Positions 42,224 to 51,279 of a DNA stretch of 64,000 bases are shown here, piece by piece. The stretch is from Rhynchopus euleeides (Eukaryota > Euglenozoa > Diplonemea > Diplonemida > Diplonemidae). The notes under the pieces are model-generated. The model was given only the letters and a program-made list of their open reading frames with translations. It had not been told where the DNA came from and searched no databases. The position numbers and the translations under genes are program-made. The DNA lies in assembly GCA_963210315.1 (NCBI GenBank), contig OY723237.1, forward strand, positions 3,348,001 through 3,412,000. The letters are read 5' to 3'. How positions within the stretch are numbered: the first letter of the stretch is position 1; every line of letters begins with the position of its first letter.

Positions 42224-45200
42224 ATGCCGACCTCCGCGCCTGCGCAAAGGAAGCTCCCATGTGCGGGGCTGGGGCAGCAGCAGCAGCAGGGCTATGGTGG
42301 GACGCTCTCCCTCAGCGCAGCTGCCGCACAGTTTGCAACAAATGAAGTGACCCGGAGCGCGACGCTGGTGTCGGGGTACAGCATGTGCAGCAGCTATGAC
42401 GACGGGGCCTCCAACGCAACCCGTGACGCAAAGAAGCTTCGCAAGCGGTGGGTCAGCAAGCTGCGCGGGTTCGAGGTGGTGCGGTGGGGCCGCCGCCCGC
42501 GCGACAGCTGCATCGAGTTCACCCTCATCAGCAACCCGAAGAGCGGATATGCCGTCGCAGCGCTGCTGCCGAAGGACTGCAACTGGAGGGATGACGACAA
42601 CAGACCCCTCTCGAAAGGCATTGGAGTTCTCATGATCCCATCCCACTTCAGGGATGTCGGCACGACTATGCTCGCTAGAATATCCTACTCGCTAGGCAAG
42701 GTGCAGTGGTACAGCGGCTCTGAGGTGTGCGACGCAGCCTTCATCGCATCTCACAGCATCGCGCGGGGCTCCGCCCCACTCGTCCCCGCCTTCAGCATAT
42801 TTGGGCAGGACGTCAAGGTTGAGATCGCGGATGTCACTGCCTCTGCAGGGGCCCCCCCTGCAGCACCATCTCGCCCACCCCCAGCTGTGCCTGAAGGGGT
42901 GCCAACAGCCCATACGCCGGCAGCTCCCTCAGCTCCAACAGCTCCAGCAGCAGCTGCAGCGGACAGCCCTGCCGCCCCACAGCTGCACAAAGAGGTTAGT
43001 TCTTATGGGGACTCCATCCTGTCGACCACTCAGAGCCTCCTTCGTATTATGGGAGCCGAGGGGGCGGATGCGTGCACCTCCCAGGTTGACGGGTGCTCCT
43101 TTGCGAGCGCTTCGACATCCGTTTCGACGGCGTCGTCCTCCTCCACATCCTCTGACAGCGCCATCTCTCCTCCCCGCGCATCCCGCCTCCCTGCGGGGCG
43201 GGCACCCGCTGCATCCGGCACGATTGTCGGTGGGGCTGGGCCTGCAGGGAATATCCCACTCCTGCCGCTCCACGCTGCACCGCTGGAGATTGAGGCGGAG
43301 GGTGAAGACAATGAAAACAATGCATTCTCCGAGGAGGAGCAGCAGCAGCAGCATCAACATCACGCCGAGACAGAGTATGCTGAGAAGAACGACGATGCCC
43401 AGGAGGAAACCCTGCAGGAGGGGGATTCGGCGAAGGGGAAGGGCGAAGGGTGCACCCCCCTCGCATCGCCTGCAGCACACCCTGCAGTGCCATGCTCCTC
43501 CTCCTCCTCCTCCTCGCCACGCCCCTCCCCCCGCCTGCTTCCTGCAGCTTCAACAGCAGCAGCCATCCCCCCCGCAGCCTCCTCGCCAAAGAGGCACGCA
43601 GCGCCCAACCCTGAAAGGCGTGACAGGCTGAAGGAGGCGGCCGAAACCTCGGATCTCGTGGGGTGTGCTTTGGAGGAGGGGATCCGCCTGCAGGAGGAGG
43701 AGGCGGAGCGGCAGAGGCTGGCGAGGGAGTCGTCTGCCCGGCAGAGCGTGATCTGTGGGGGTGGGGCGCGGCAGAGCCTGGCGCCTCCGGCGGAGCTGAT
43801 CAGGGCACAGACGCTGATTGCGGAGGCGGATGGGGAGAGGGACGCGGCGCTGCGGCAGGTCGCGACGCTTAGCGACGCGCTGGCGAGGGAGAAGTCGAGG
43901 CGGCTGGAATCCCTCCGCGAGGCGAGCAACAAAGACATTATGCTGGCGGACCTCAAGGCAAAGCTCGCGATGGTAGAGCGGGTTGGGGTGGGCAGCGCCC
44001 CCTCCTCATCCTCCTCCTCCGCTGGGGGCGGCCCCCTGGCAGGGAAGGCAGGCTCCGCAGCAGACCTGCTGCGCCTCCGCCGCGCCGACAGCGCATCGCG
44101 CAAACTCCTCGAGGCGGAGCAGCGCATCCGCGCCCTGCAGAAGGCTGTGTCGGAGCAGCAGCAGCAGCAGCAGGCTGCTGCCGCCGCCGCCGCTGACACT
44201 GAAGCCCTCCTCCTCCGCGCCGAGACAGCAGAGGCGCTCTGCGCAGAGCTCCGGAACAGAGCTGAGTTGGCTGAATCCACCACATCCGAGCTGCAGCAGC
44301 GCATCGAATCTCTGGAGGTGGCGCAGCAGCAGGGTGATGGTGGTGGTGGTGGTGGTGGTGGTGGTGATGATGCTGCAGAGACCTGCGGCTCCTCGGCTGG
44401 GGGTGATGTGGAGGGTGGTGGTGGTGGGGCTGATGAGTGTGTGGAGGATGAGGTGGTGGTCGAGCTGCGGCAGCAGCTTGCGGAGGCGTGCCGCCGGGCC
44501 GAGGCTGCGGAGGCGGAGGGGAGGCAGGTTGGGGATGAGCTTGCGCTGAGGGAGGCGTTGAAGAAGTCGACCGACACCATCAACGTGCTGCGGCAGCAGC
44601 TGCTAAAGCAGAAGGCGGAGCTGGCACAGCGCAGCGCGGCTGCCGCCGCTGCCGCGGCGGAGCCGCGGTGTGACGAGCTGAGCCGTGCGCTGCAGGCGGA
44701 GGTGCAGACGCTGCGTGACAGCAGCTTCGAGATGGAGCACCGTGCCAGGCGTGAGGCCACCCTGCGTGCCGAGGCGCAGGCGGAGCTGGAGAGGCGGAGC
44801 GCGGAGGCGGCTGCGCTGGAGGCCCGCATGCGCAGGGGTGAGGGGCGCATCGCGGCCCTCGCAGCCAGCGTCGCGGAGCTGACGGCGGAGCGTAACAACC
44901 TCCTGCAGCAGCCCTGCGCGAGGTGCGCCGGCTCCCCGAGCCCCGGAGGGGGTGGTGGCGGGAGAGGCGTCAGCCGCCTGTCGGAGCCCTGCCGTGGGAT
45001 GTCCTCCGGAGCTGCCTCGTCAGGCGGCAGCTCGCCCGCCATGCCCGTCAGGGAGCTGCGCTTCTCCTGCGAGAGTGACATGGCGTCGCCTGCGGCGGGC
45101 TCGCCCTCGGCACTGCTGCAGCACCGTGTCCAGCGTGTGGCGGTGCAGGAGGGGGTGGTGGAAGAGGAGGAGGGTGCGTCCCTGCCGTCAGCCTGCCAGG

Positions 45201-45502
45201 CAGACCTGTCGCCGCGCAGCGGGTCGGCTTCCCCGGGGGGGCGGGGCGAGGAGGCGGTGGAGGAGGAGGTGGATGCAGTGTCTAGGGGGCTGTGGTATGT
45301 CCTTCGGTTGGTTTTCAGGCTGGTCGCTAACTTTTTGAATTCCGAGATCTCGTGGAATGATGGTCAGTCGTGGGGGGGGGGGGTGGGGGGTGGAAGTGGT
45401 GGCCATGCAGTAAAATATGGTTCGTACGCGATCGCGGCGGCGGCTTCGCCGCCGCCGCCGCGCGCCCACGATCCAGGCCTGTCGCTAACTTTTTCGATTT
45501 AG
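42224..45502 (+). CDS. Large coiled-coil protein, unknown function
   Basis: A 1,092-codon frame from an ATG at 42224. Residues ~40-210 look globular (Arg-Lys-Arg-Trp-Val-Ser-Lys-Leu-Arg-Gly-Phe-Glu-Val-Val-Arg-Trp-Gly, later Ala-Val-Ala-Ala-Leu-Leu-Pro), but I do not recognise the fold. Residues ~215-470 are Ala/Pro/Ser-rich and acidic. Residues ~480-900 are coiled coil (Glu/Ala/Arg/Leu heptads) interrupted by a Gly/Asp run, and a Ser/Gly/Pro-rich tail follows. Coding character ends near Ser-Arg-Gly-Leu-Trp at about 45294. The following codons come from an inverted-repeat element (45318-46192), and a GTATGT donor stands at 45295. The true protein may therefore end elsewhere, with a spliced exon after 46211. 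A scaffold or cytoskeletal role is inference. Confidence 0.7.
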   Translation: MPTSAPAQRKLPCAGLGQQQQQGYGGTLSLSAAAAQFATNEVTRSATLVSGYSMCSSYDDGASNATRDAKKLRKRWVSKLRGFEVVRWGRRPRDSCIEFTLISNPKSGYAVAALLPKDCNWRDDDNRPLSKGIGVLMIPSHFRDVGTTMLARISYSLGKVQWYSGSEVCDAAFIASHSIARGSAPLVPAFSIFGQDVKVEIADVTASAGAPPAAPSRPPPAVPEGVPTAHTPAAPSAPTAPAAAAADSPAAPQLHKEVSSYGDSILSTTQSLLRIMGAEGADACTSQVDGCSFASASTSVSTASSSSTSSDSAISPPRASRLPAGRAPAASGTIVGGAGPAGNIPLLPLHAAPLEIEAEGEDNENNAFSEEEQQQQHQHHAETEYAEKNDDAQEETLQEGDSAKGKGEGCTPLASPAAHPAVPCSSSSSSSPRPSPRLLPAASTAAAIPPAASSPKRHAAPNPERRDRLKEAAETSDLVGCALEEGIRLQEEEAERQRLARESSARQSVICGGGARQSLAPPAELIRAQTLIAEADGERDAALRQVATLSDALAREKSRRLESLREASNKDIMLADLKAKLAMVERVGVGSAPSSSSSSAGGGPLAGKAGSAADLLRLRRADSASRKLLEAEQRIRALQKAVSEQQQQQQAAAAAAADTEALLLRAETAEALCAELRNRAELAESTTSELQQRIESLEVAQQQGDGGGGGGGGGDDAAETCGSSAGGDVEGGGGGADECVEDEVVVELRQQLAEACRRAEAAEAEGRQVGDELALREALKKSTDTINVLRQQLLKQKAELAQRSAAAAAAAAEPRCDELSRALQAEVQTLRDSSFEMEHRARREATLRAEAQAELERRSAEAAALEARMRRGEGRIAALAASVAELTAERNNLLQQPCARCAGSPSPGGGGGGRGVSRLSEPCRGMSSGAASSGGSSPAMPVRELRFSCESDMASPAAGSPSALLQHRVQRVAVQEGVVEEEEGASLPSACQADLSPRSGSASPGGRGEEAVEEEVDAVSRGLWYVLRLVFRLVANFLNSEISWNDGQSWGGGVGGGSGGHAVKYGSYAIAAAASPPPPRAHDPGLSLTFSI

Positions 45503-46192
45503 AGATTAGGTGGGCGGACGCACCTGTTTTGGGGGGATCAGGGGGAAAACGCTAGGGGTCGATTTTTCGCGCGCGCTCGTGTTGTTACTTAACTTTCCCG
45601 TCGGTGGACGGTGTGAGGCGCTGGGTTCCTTCCGCAGTCCCGCTCCCGCTCCCGCCATCCTCGGGTGCCGGAGGAAACCAAAAAAAGGCTTTCGGTACCA
45701 TGATTCGACGCTACCCCCTGATATGCCACGGCCGTCGAAGCGCAAGGGCTTGGTTACTATATACTAGCCGGGCACACGCTACATGGTCCACAGGGGGGTC
45801 TGGGGGGCAGAGCCCCCCAGCCGCCGGAGGCCACGGTCGTGAACATCTGTTCATTGTGGCGACAGATTCTGTGTGAGTTGGCTGCGTCCTCCTGAGGCTC
45901 CTGGAGTGGTTGGATTCCCTGACCTGATGGGAATCGAATGACTTGAGTACGAGACATACGCCACAGGGGGGTCTGGGGGGCGGAGCCCCCCAGCCGCCGG
46001 AGGCCACGGTAGTGAGCATCTGTTCCTGCAGAACCATACTCTTTGACCCTGGGGAATGGTGGGTGAATGAGGTGGTAGTGTGTGTTTCATCCCATCATTC
46101 CACCATCGGTGGAATGATGGTGGAATGATGAAATATCTAGGGGGGGGAAACCCAGAATGAGTGGAATGATGAATGATGGTTAGCGACCAGCC
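45318..46192. mobile_element. Inverted-repeat element at the 3' end of the coiled-coil gene, possibly within an intron
   Basis: The left end GGCTGGTCGCTAAC (45318) and right end GTTAGCGACCAGCC (46179-46192) are exact 14-base inverted repeats, and both ends carry TGGAATGATG close by. The flanks CGGTTGGTTTTCA and TGGTTGGTTTTTA match at 11 of 13 bases and may be a target duplication. A GTATGT donor lies 23 bases before the element and a TTTTATTGCAG acceptor ends at 46211, 19 bases after it. The interior holds two GC-rich hairpin repeats, a GCGGCGGCTTCGCCGCCGCC hairpin and a (TTCG)-loop hairpin. No transposase. Confidence 0.65.
45790..46027 (+). repeat. Dispersed GC-rich hairpin repeat, copies 5 and 6 in a composite unit
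   Basis: Two + strand cores (about 45795-45854 and 45965-46026) flank a spacer with GAGTTGGCTGCGTCCTC and TGGGAATCGAATGACTTGAG. The spacer is the reverse complement of that between the copies at 23042-23275. Confidence 0.85.
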
Positions 46193-46700
46193 TGGTTGGT
46201 TTTTATTGCAGCGGTGGAGGGGCGATGTTTCGGGATGAAGAGAAGAACCTGCATGGGGGGTGGGGGGGAGGGGGGGGATGATGCCACCTTTTCATCGGCT
46301 GGAATCAGCTCCAGGGGTATTCCTAACTTTCCAGGGTCGGGGGAAAACTGGGTCGATGGGGGGAAAAAGGGGGGGAGCTGGGCAAAGACTGTCAAAAAGG
46401 GGGGTAAATTTTTTTTCGCGCGCTTCGCGCGCGAAACGTGCGCGCTCAGCTAGCAGCTCCATGGTGGCCCGTGTTTTCTTCGCGCCCATTGCATCTGCAG
46501 CTTCCTTGGGGTGCAGGACCTCCCCATGATTGACGGGGCGGGCAGCATGACAGACGATGACGTAGCATCGACCCACAGGGCTTACACTTTTTGGGACTCC
46601 CCCTGAAACAGCTGCGTGATGAACTCATGTTCAAGATGGCATGACACGCAGGATCCAATAGGCTACCTTTCAAACGGGGGTGCCTGTCCCTGCTGGACAA
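46193..46700. other. Intergenic DNA with a TTCG-loop hairpin
   Basis: A frame opening at the AG at 46211 reads Cys-Gly-Gly-Ala-Met-Phe-Arg-Asp-Glu-Glu-Lys and then becomes G-rich. TCGCGCGCTTCGCGCGCGA sits at 46417-46435 after a T run. No gene is firmly supported. Confidence 0.4.
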
Positions 46701-46704
46701 ACAT

Positions 46705-46775
46705 AGGGCACAGGGGGGGTCTGGGGGGCTCTGCCCCCCAGCCGCCGGAGGCCACGGTAGCGAACATTTATTCCT
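46705..46775 (+). repeat. Dispersed GC-rich hairpin repeat, copy 7
   Basis: The core here has GGGGGGCTCTGCCCCCCAG, a compensatory variant that keeps the hairpin, and ends in AGCGAACATTTATTC. Confidence 0.85.
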
Positions 46776-47185
46776 GGCGGGCGCAGATTCGGTGTGAAAT
46801 GGGCTGCATCCTGAGTGGCCAGACCCTCCCCGATGTGACGATAAATTGTCGCGCAAAGACCCCACTCTCGTCACCAACCCGCTTAGGGGAAACCACCATC
46901 CGCCGACTCCGGGCCGACCACCACCGCCTGGTCTACGACCACGACATCCCGGGCACGGCACAACCACCTTGCCAACCCTGCCTGAAGCATGCGCCGGGCC
47001 ACCCCCCGCCTGGGGTCTCACTGAAGCACCTCTTCTTCGGCTGCCCCGCGACAGCGTCGGCCCGACACCACCTCACAGCCACAAACGTGCACAACCTGCT
47101 GTTGCACAACTGCAAGGAGGCGCTGCGCTACCTGGCCGAGGCAGGGGTAACGGAGCACGGCGAGAAGGACTACCTGAACGCGTGA
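46776..47185 (+). pseudogene. LINE ORF2 C-terminal fragment (zinc-knuckle end)
   Basis: The + frame ending at 47185 encodes Ile-Arg-Arg-Leu-Arg-Ala-Asp-His-His-Arg-Leu, then Cys-Gln-Pro-Cys, then Leu-Lys-His-Leu-Phe-Phe-Gly-Cys-Pro-Ala-Thr-Ala-Ser-Ala-Arg-His-His-Leu. This Cys-x2-Cys...His-x4-Cys arrangement after a Leu-Arg-x-His helix is the usual C-terminal part of LINE reverse transcriptase proteins. No RT core precedes it; upstream lies the GC-rich hairpin repeat and GATGTGACGATAAATTGTC. It is a 5'-truncated copy, from a different family than the one at 3.9-12.6 kb, whose Cys region reads differently. Confidence 0.7.
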
Positions 47186-47554
47186 ACCAAATAACATCAT
47201 CAGAGAACAAGGGCTTCGGCCCGACCTCCCAGCACCCCCCCCCCCCATCCCAGCCCCACGTCACTTTCCACAGGCCGCCAGGCGCGTCAGCGTCGGCGAC
47301 CGCCCGCCCCCAGTCTGAGAGGCATCAGCCGAATCTCGGTGGAGGCGGGCACAAAACAAAAGGGAGAGTCGTCACTGTGCATATCAGCACGGTCCCGCCC
47401 TCTGTGCCAGACCAACACACCACCAAAGGAAAAGAGGAAGAGGCGACGTAAGGCAATGCCTCCGTGCGGCCAGGAGAACACGAAATAGCGACCCCCTCAA
47501 CGGGGAATGCTACGAGCACGGCCAAAAATCGTTCAAAATCGTTCAAGACACGCC
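47186..47554. other. Likely 3' untranslated remains of the LINE fragment
   Basis: The 300 or so bases after the stop contain ATAACATCATCAGAGAACAAG and a C run. No further gene. A poly(A) tail is not evident. Confidence 0.35.
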
Positions 47555-47620
47555 ACAGGGGGGTCTGGGGGGCGGAGCCCCCCAGCCGCCGGAGGCCACG
47601 GTAGTGAACATCTGTTCACA
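47555..47620 (+). repeat. Dispersed GC-rich hairpin repeat, copy 8
   Basis: Core with GGAGGCCACGGTAGTGAACA and TCTGTTC at its end, preceded by CGCCACAGGGGGG. Confidence 0.85.
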
Positions 47621-47654
47621 GGTTGACAGGATCCATGTCATGTCAAGCCCCTGA

Positions 47655-47812
47655 CCAAAGTCGGTGGGTTGATGGGTCGACGGGGCGATCCCCTCAACCC
47701 ATCAACCCACCGACCCACCGACCCAGAAATTCGGTGGGTCGGTGGGTCGATGGGTCGATGGAAAAAGTGGGGGGGGGAAACCGGTTTTTGGTAGGTCGAT
47801 GGGTCGATAGTT
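47655..47812. repeat. Palindromic GGTGGGTCGATGGGT minisatellite
   Basis: Units of GTGGGTCG/ATGGGTCG on one side and CGACCCACC/CAACCCATC on the other form a mixed direct and inverted minisatellite. The block from 47665 to 47735 can fold back on itself. Confidence 0.8.
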
Positions 47813-50194
47813 AGGAATTGCCCTGAATCAGCTCGGGGTCGGGGGGGGGGGGGCTGGGCGGTTTTGTCACCCGGGGTTTTTTCACACACGTGGTATTCTG
47901 ATGCAGCATCCGCATGTCTGTGACACACGCTCTCTCTCTCCCACCGCCACCACAACTACCCCCCAACAGCATGCTGCCCATGTAGGCACAGATGTGGCCA
48001 GAACCACCGCTGATCAGAGCTGTGGTGTTTGTGGTGATTTACCACCACAAACCCCCAGCCAAGGCGAGGGCTTGGCCCACTTTTTGGTGCCTCACTGGGG
48101 TTGGTTGCCTTCAGCAGGGCCTCCCGTGGATTTGGGTGGGTTTGGGGGGGGGGGGTGGTGGTGGTTTGTGGTTTCAATTCGCAAGGCCGCTGCAGGCACT
48201 TTCCTGAAAACATATCAGGAGGGCCGGCACAGGGTTTGTTGAAGCTTCACCCCCCTGAGAGGTGTTCGAGTGTGGGTGGACAGTGGGGCTCACATCAAGA
48301 GAGCAGGGTATGACTCGGTGAGTGGTGTTCGACACTGGGAGCAAAAGATAAGGGTCAACAATGACTTCGTGTGTGTGAGTGTATATCAGTGAGGAGGTTG
48401 CATTGGAGTTCACTCTGTGCAACTTCACACTAAACAAACAGGTTGACGTGTGCGTGTGCTTGTGGTGCCCCCCTCCGCGCGCCCTGATCAGCAGACCCCG
48501 CTTGAATAATTCAGGTGCCGACACAGCGGTACCCTCGAAGATCATGGGGTTTGTTGCGCTGTTCTGGGTGGGGGCATTTGAGCTCGTTGTGCCGGTGGTG
48601 GCCTGTTGGAGGGTGACACGGTGCCAACGGGGTTAAACTTAACTGCATCCCAGCTGGACATTGTCCAGCCCAACGCAGTTCAACCTATGTCGTGCGGCCT
48701 GCTGTGGCTTTTCATTTTTGGTCTTTTTGCGCGCCCCTCGAAATGAAAAGATGTTTGCTTATTTTTTATCAACACACAACGCACCAGCAGGAAGTAAGAA
48801 CCAAAACTCAAGCCATTTCATATGGAGTACGTCGGGTGTGTGGGGGCACACCACACGGTTACATTTTCAAGCGCACGAAATAGCGGGAAAAGGTGTTCAT
48901 TCAGCTCTGGAGGCAAATGCGTTCTGCATTGCCACAGGGCTAGAACTGCCAGGGCTGGAACTGCACCCCCCCGTCCTGCTTGATTCTTTGCCCCTTTGTC
49001 CCTCCCAGTTGTTGTTCCTTGTCCCTGGACCACCCTTTCAAAGGTGCCTGAATCCAACCCTGCTTCGCACCACACGCATGTGAAGACCCCGAGTTGCTAT
49101 TTTTGGAGAACGTTTCACTGCGCCGCAAGCTCTCCTGTGCGCAACCCCACAGCAGTCCAGGGAGATCTTGGGTCTGGCACACATCGCTTCAGAGTGTGTG
49201 CCTGTGTTTCACGCTGAACCCGCCCCCAACCAATTCTGTATCAACAAGACGATCATATCAAGCCTTTGCCCATACACCATTCAAAATTCCCGACCTGGTT
49301 TCTGCAGTCAAACTTCAGCGAGCGCTCGTGAGTTATGACCGTTGCGAAGGGGATCAACAACGGTGTTGTGGGTTGGCGTCTTTGATACTCGTACACACGC
49401 ACGGCCTTTTCATGCCGGGTTTGTCAAAGCTGGCATGTTTTGGCTGTGTGATTTCGTCCGTATCTCAATGAACCACGGGTTCTCTCTCGTTTACCATTCT
49501 GCCTTCTTCATCGACAGATACAGGAGGAACCAAAAACTATTTTTCTTCGGTATGACATCGGCTCACGAAATCAGCAACCACTGACGACGCAGATGAGCTT
49601 GTATGATCGGTTGTATCTTCTGCTAGTCCGGGAGCTGTCAGGCAAGTCGACATCCGTTTGTTTGTTTGATTGATTTTAACCTTTTGTGACGAGGACAGTA
49701 GTTCGTCCCCGTTTTGCAGCAAAAAAAATATCAAAAAGAGGCCACTTCCCCAAGCTGCTTCTAGCCTCCGCCACGAGAAAGGCAGCCCAACCCGGCCAGA
49801 CAGGAAGCGAAACTGACTTTCATACACCCCCCTCCCCGCCCTCCCCACTAAGTGACCTCCCTTTGCAAGTCCTTTCCAACGTAGTGTTGCCAATGATGTC
49901 TCGCTGCGAATTTTTTTTGCCAACAGCAATGTAAATGCCGCTGCTTTTTTTTTGGGGGGGGGGGGGCAGGCCTGTGCCTAAGTCGGATGTAGATGTAAGG
50001 GTCGGCCTCAGGGAAAAAAAGTTCCCACTTTTTTCTTCCCATATTTTTGGTAGGGGTTTTTTTGCGAAGGGGATGGCATGAGCCTCTCTGGAGCGTGGGT
50101 GAGTGCAGATCTTGGTTGTAGTAGGAGGTTTTTAGGATTCTTTTTTGGGGGGGGGGATATGCCTGGCCTTTTTTGGGCACGCTCCGCACCCCCG
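47813..50194. other. Intergenic DNA, no supported gene
   Basis: Contains G runs (47842-47851, 48147-48156, 49955-49967), the second copy of the 95-bp intergenic repeat (48365-48465) and short unsupported frames. Nothing else recognisable. Confidence 0.45.
48365..48465 (+). repeat. ~95-bp intergenic repeat, copy 2
   Basis: GAGTTCACTCTGTGCAACTT followed by AGGTTGACGTGTGCGTGTG, diverged from the copy at 24925-25023 but colinear. Confidence 0.6.
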
Positions 50195-50404
50195 CTGACG
50201 CGGGTGCTGTGCTGAGTGCCGTCCTGCAGCTGCTCGCGACCACGGTGCCCGTGGCCGCGGGTGGCTGTTTGGGCACTTCCAAGTTATTGTACAGCCTCCG
50301 TGAATAATCGGAGGCTGTGCAAGAACTCGGAAGTGACGACGAAGACGAGGCCACGGGCGACCTCCCACGGGATGGCATCGACCAGAGGCTTGCTCTCGAG
50401 CTCA
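50195..50404. repeat. Inverted repeat around an ACAGCCTCCG hairpin
   Basis: CTTCCAAGTTATTGTACAGC pairs imperfectly with GCTGTGCAAGAACTCGGAAG around TGAATAAT, extended by CACTTCC/GGAAGTG and more distant GGCCACGGGC / GCCCGTGGCC pieces. It could be a short foldback element. Confidence 0.55.
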
Positions 50405-50407
50405 AAC

Positions 50408-50640
50408 CAACAGATGTTCACTACCGTGGCCTCCGGCGGCTGGGGGGCTCCGCCCCCCAGACCCCCCTGTGGCGTGTCTTTGCGCGACAATTAATCGTCC
50501 CCCCATGCGACATGTGCTATCTGTCAGTTGTGTTGTACTTGAGCGTATGCGACTATGGAGCCAGGCCAACGGACGTTCGCTACCGTGGCCTCCGGCGGCT
50601 GGGGGGCTCCGCCCCCCAGACCCCCCTGTGGCTTGTGCCT
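50408..50640 (-). repeat. Dispersed GC-rich hairpin repeat, copies 9 and 10
   Basis: Minus-strand cores at about 50411-50476 and 50570-50634. The spacer between them (~95 bases) is unlike that of the other pairs, so these are probably separate insertions. Confidence 0.85.
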
Positions 50641-51279
50641 GGTCTTGGAGCCAATTCCTTGCGCGTACGGGGCTGTGGCATATCGGTTCCAGCACCCTCG
50701 CGGGAGGCTCCCATATCAGGCGAGATCCTGTAAAACAAAACGCAAAAAAAGGAGACCCCCAGCCCAGCTGTGAATTGGTTGTGTGCAAATGCAGCAAAAG
50801 AACGTGTTTTCGCGCTGAAATACCGTGTTCTGGGCTAAAAAAAGGGACCAGCGCCGAAGGAAAAAAAGTGGGAAAAAAGTTGGGTGTAAACTCTCATTTT
50901 TGACGATTTTTGGCCATAATTCACTAAACACGGAGTGTTTAGTGTTTTCAAAGGCCGGGGTCCCTCCCTCCCTCCCCCCCTCCCTCCCTCCCTCCCCCCC
51001 CCCCCCCCAGGGGGGTTATTACCTGAAATTTCGTGATACCGCACGAACCGATGGATTCGATATCTGTGCCGAAAAAATGGTCACCGTGAATTTTTTGGGG
51101 GGTGTAGGTATTCACAGTGATATGGGGCGTAGCTTGCTAACCTCGGTTTAATTATTTCCCGGCCGAACCCAATTTCGATTTTTTTGGCTGAAAAATGGGT
51201 GAATGCGGCTGGAGCAGGCCGGACCGGTCACCCGGAAATTCCCCCATTTTTGCCCTTCAGAGCATGGTTGCATAGCGGC
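50641..51279. other. Intergenic DNA
   Basis: A (CCCT)n/(CCTC)n tract at 50964-51010 ends in a C run. AT-rich parts on both sides. No gene supported. Confidence 0.45.

Noticed and set aside
43360..45081. 573-codon minus-strand frame opposite the coiled-coil gene
   Set aside because: Ser/Ala/Cys-rich mirror of the coiled-coil coding strand; the + frame has heptads and a plausible start.
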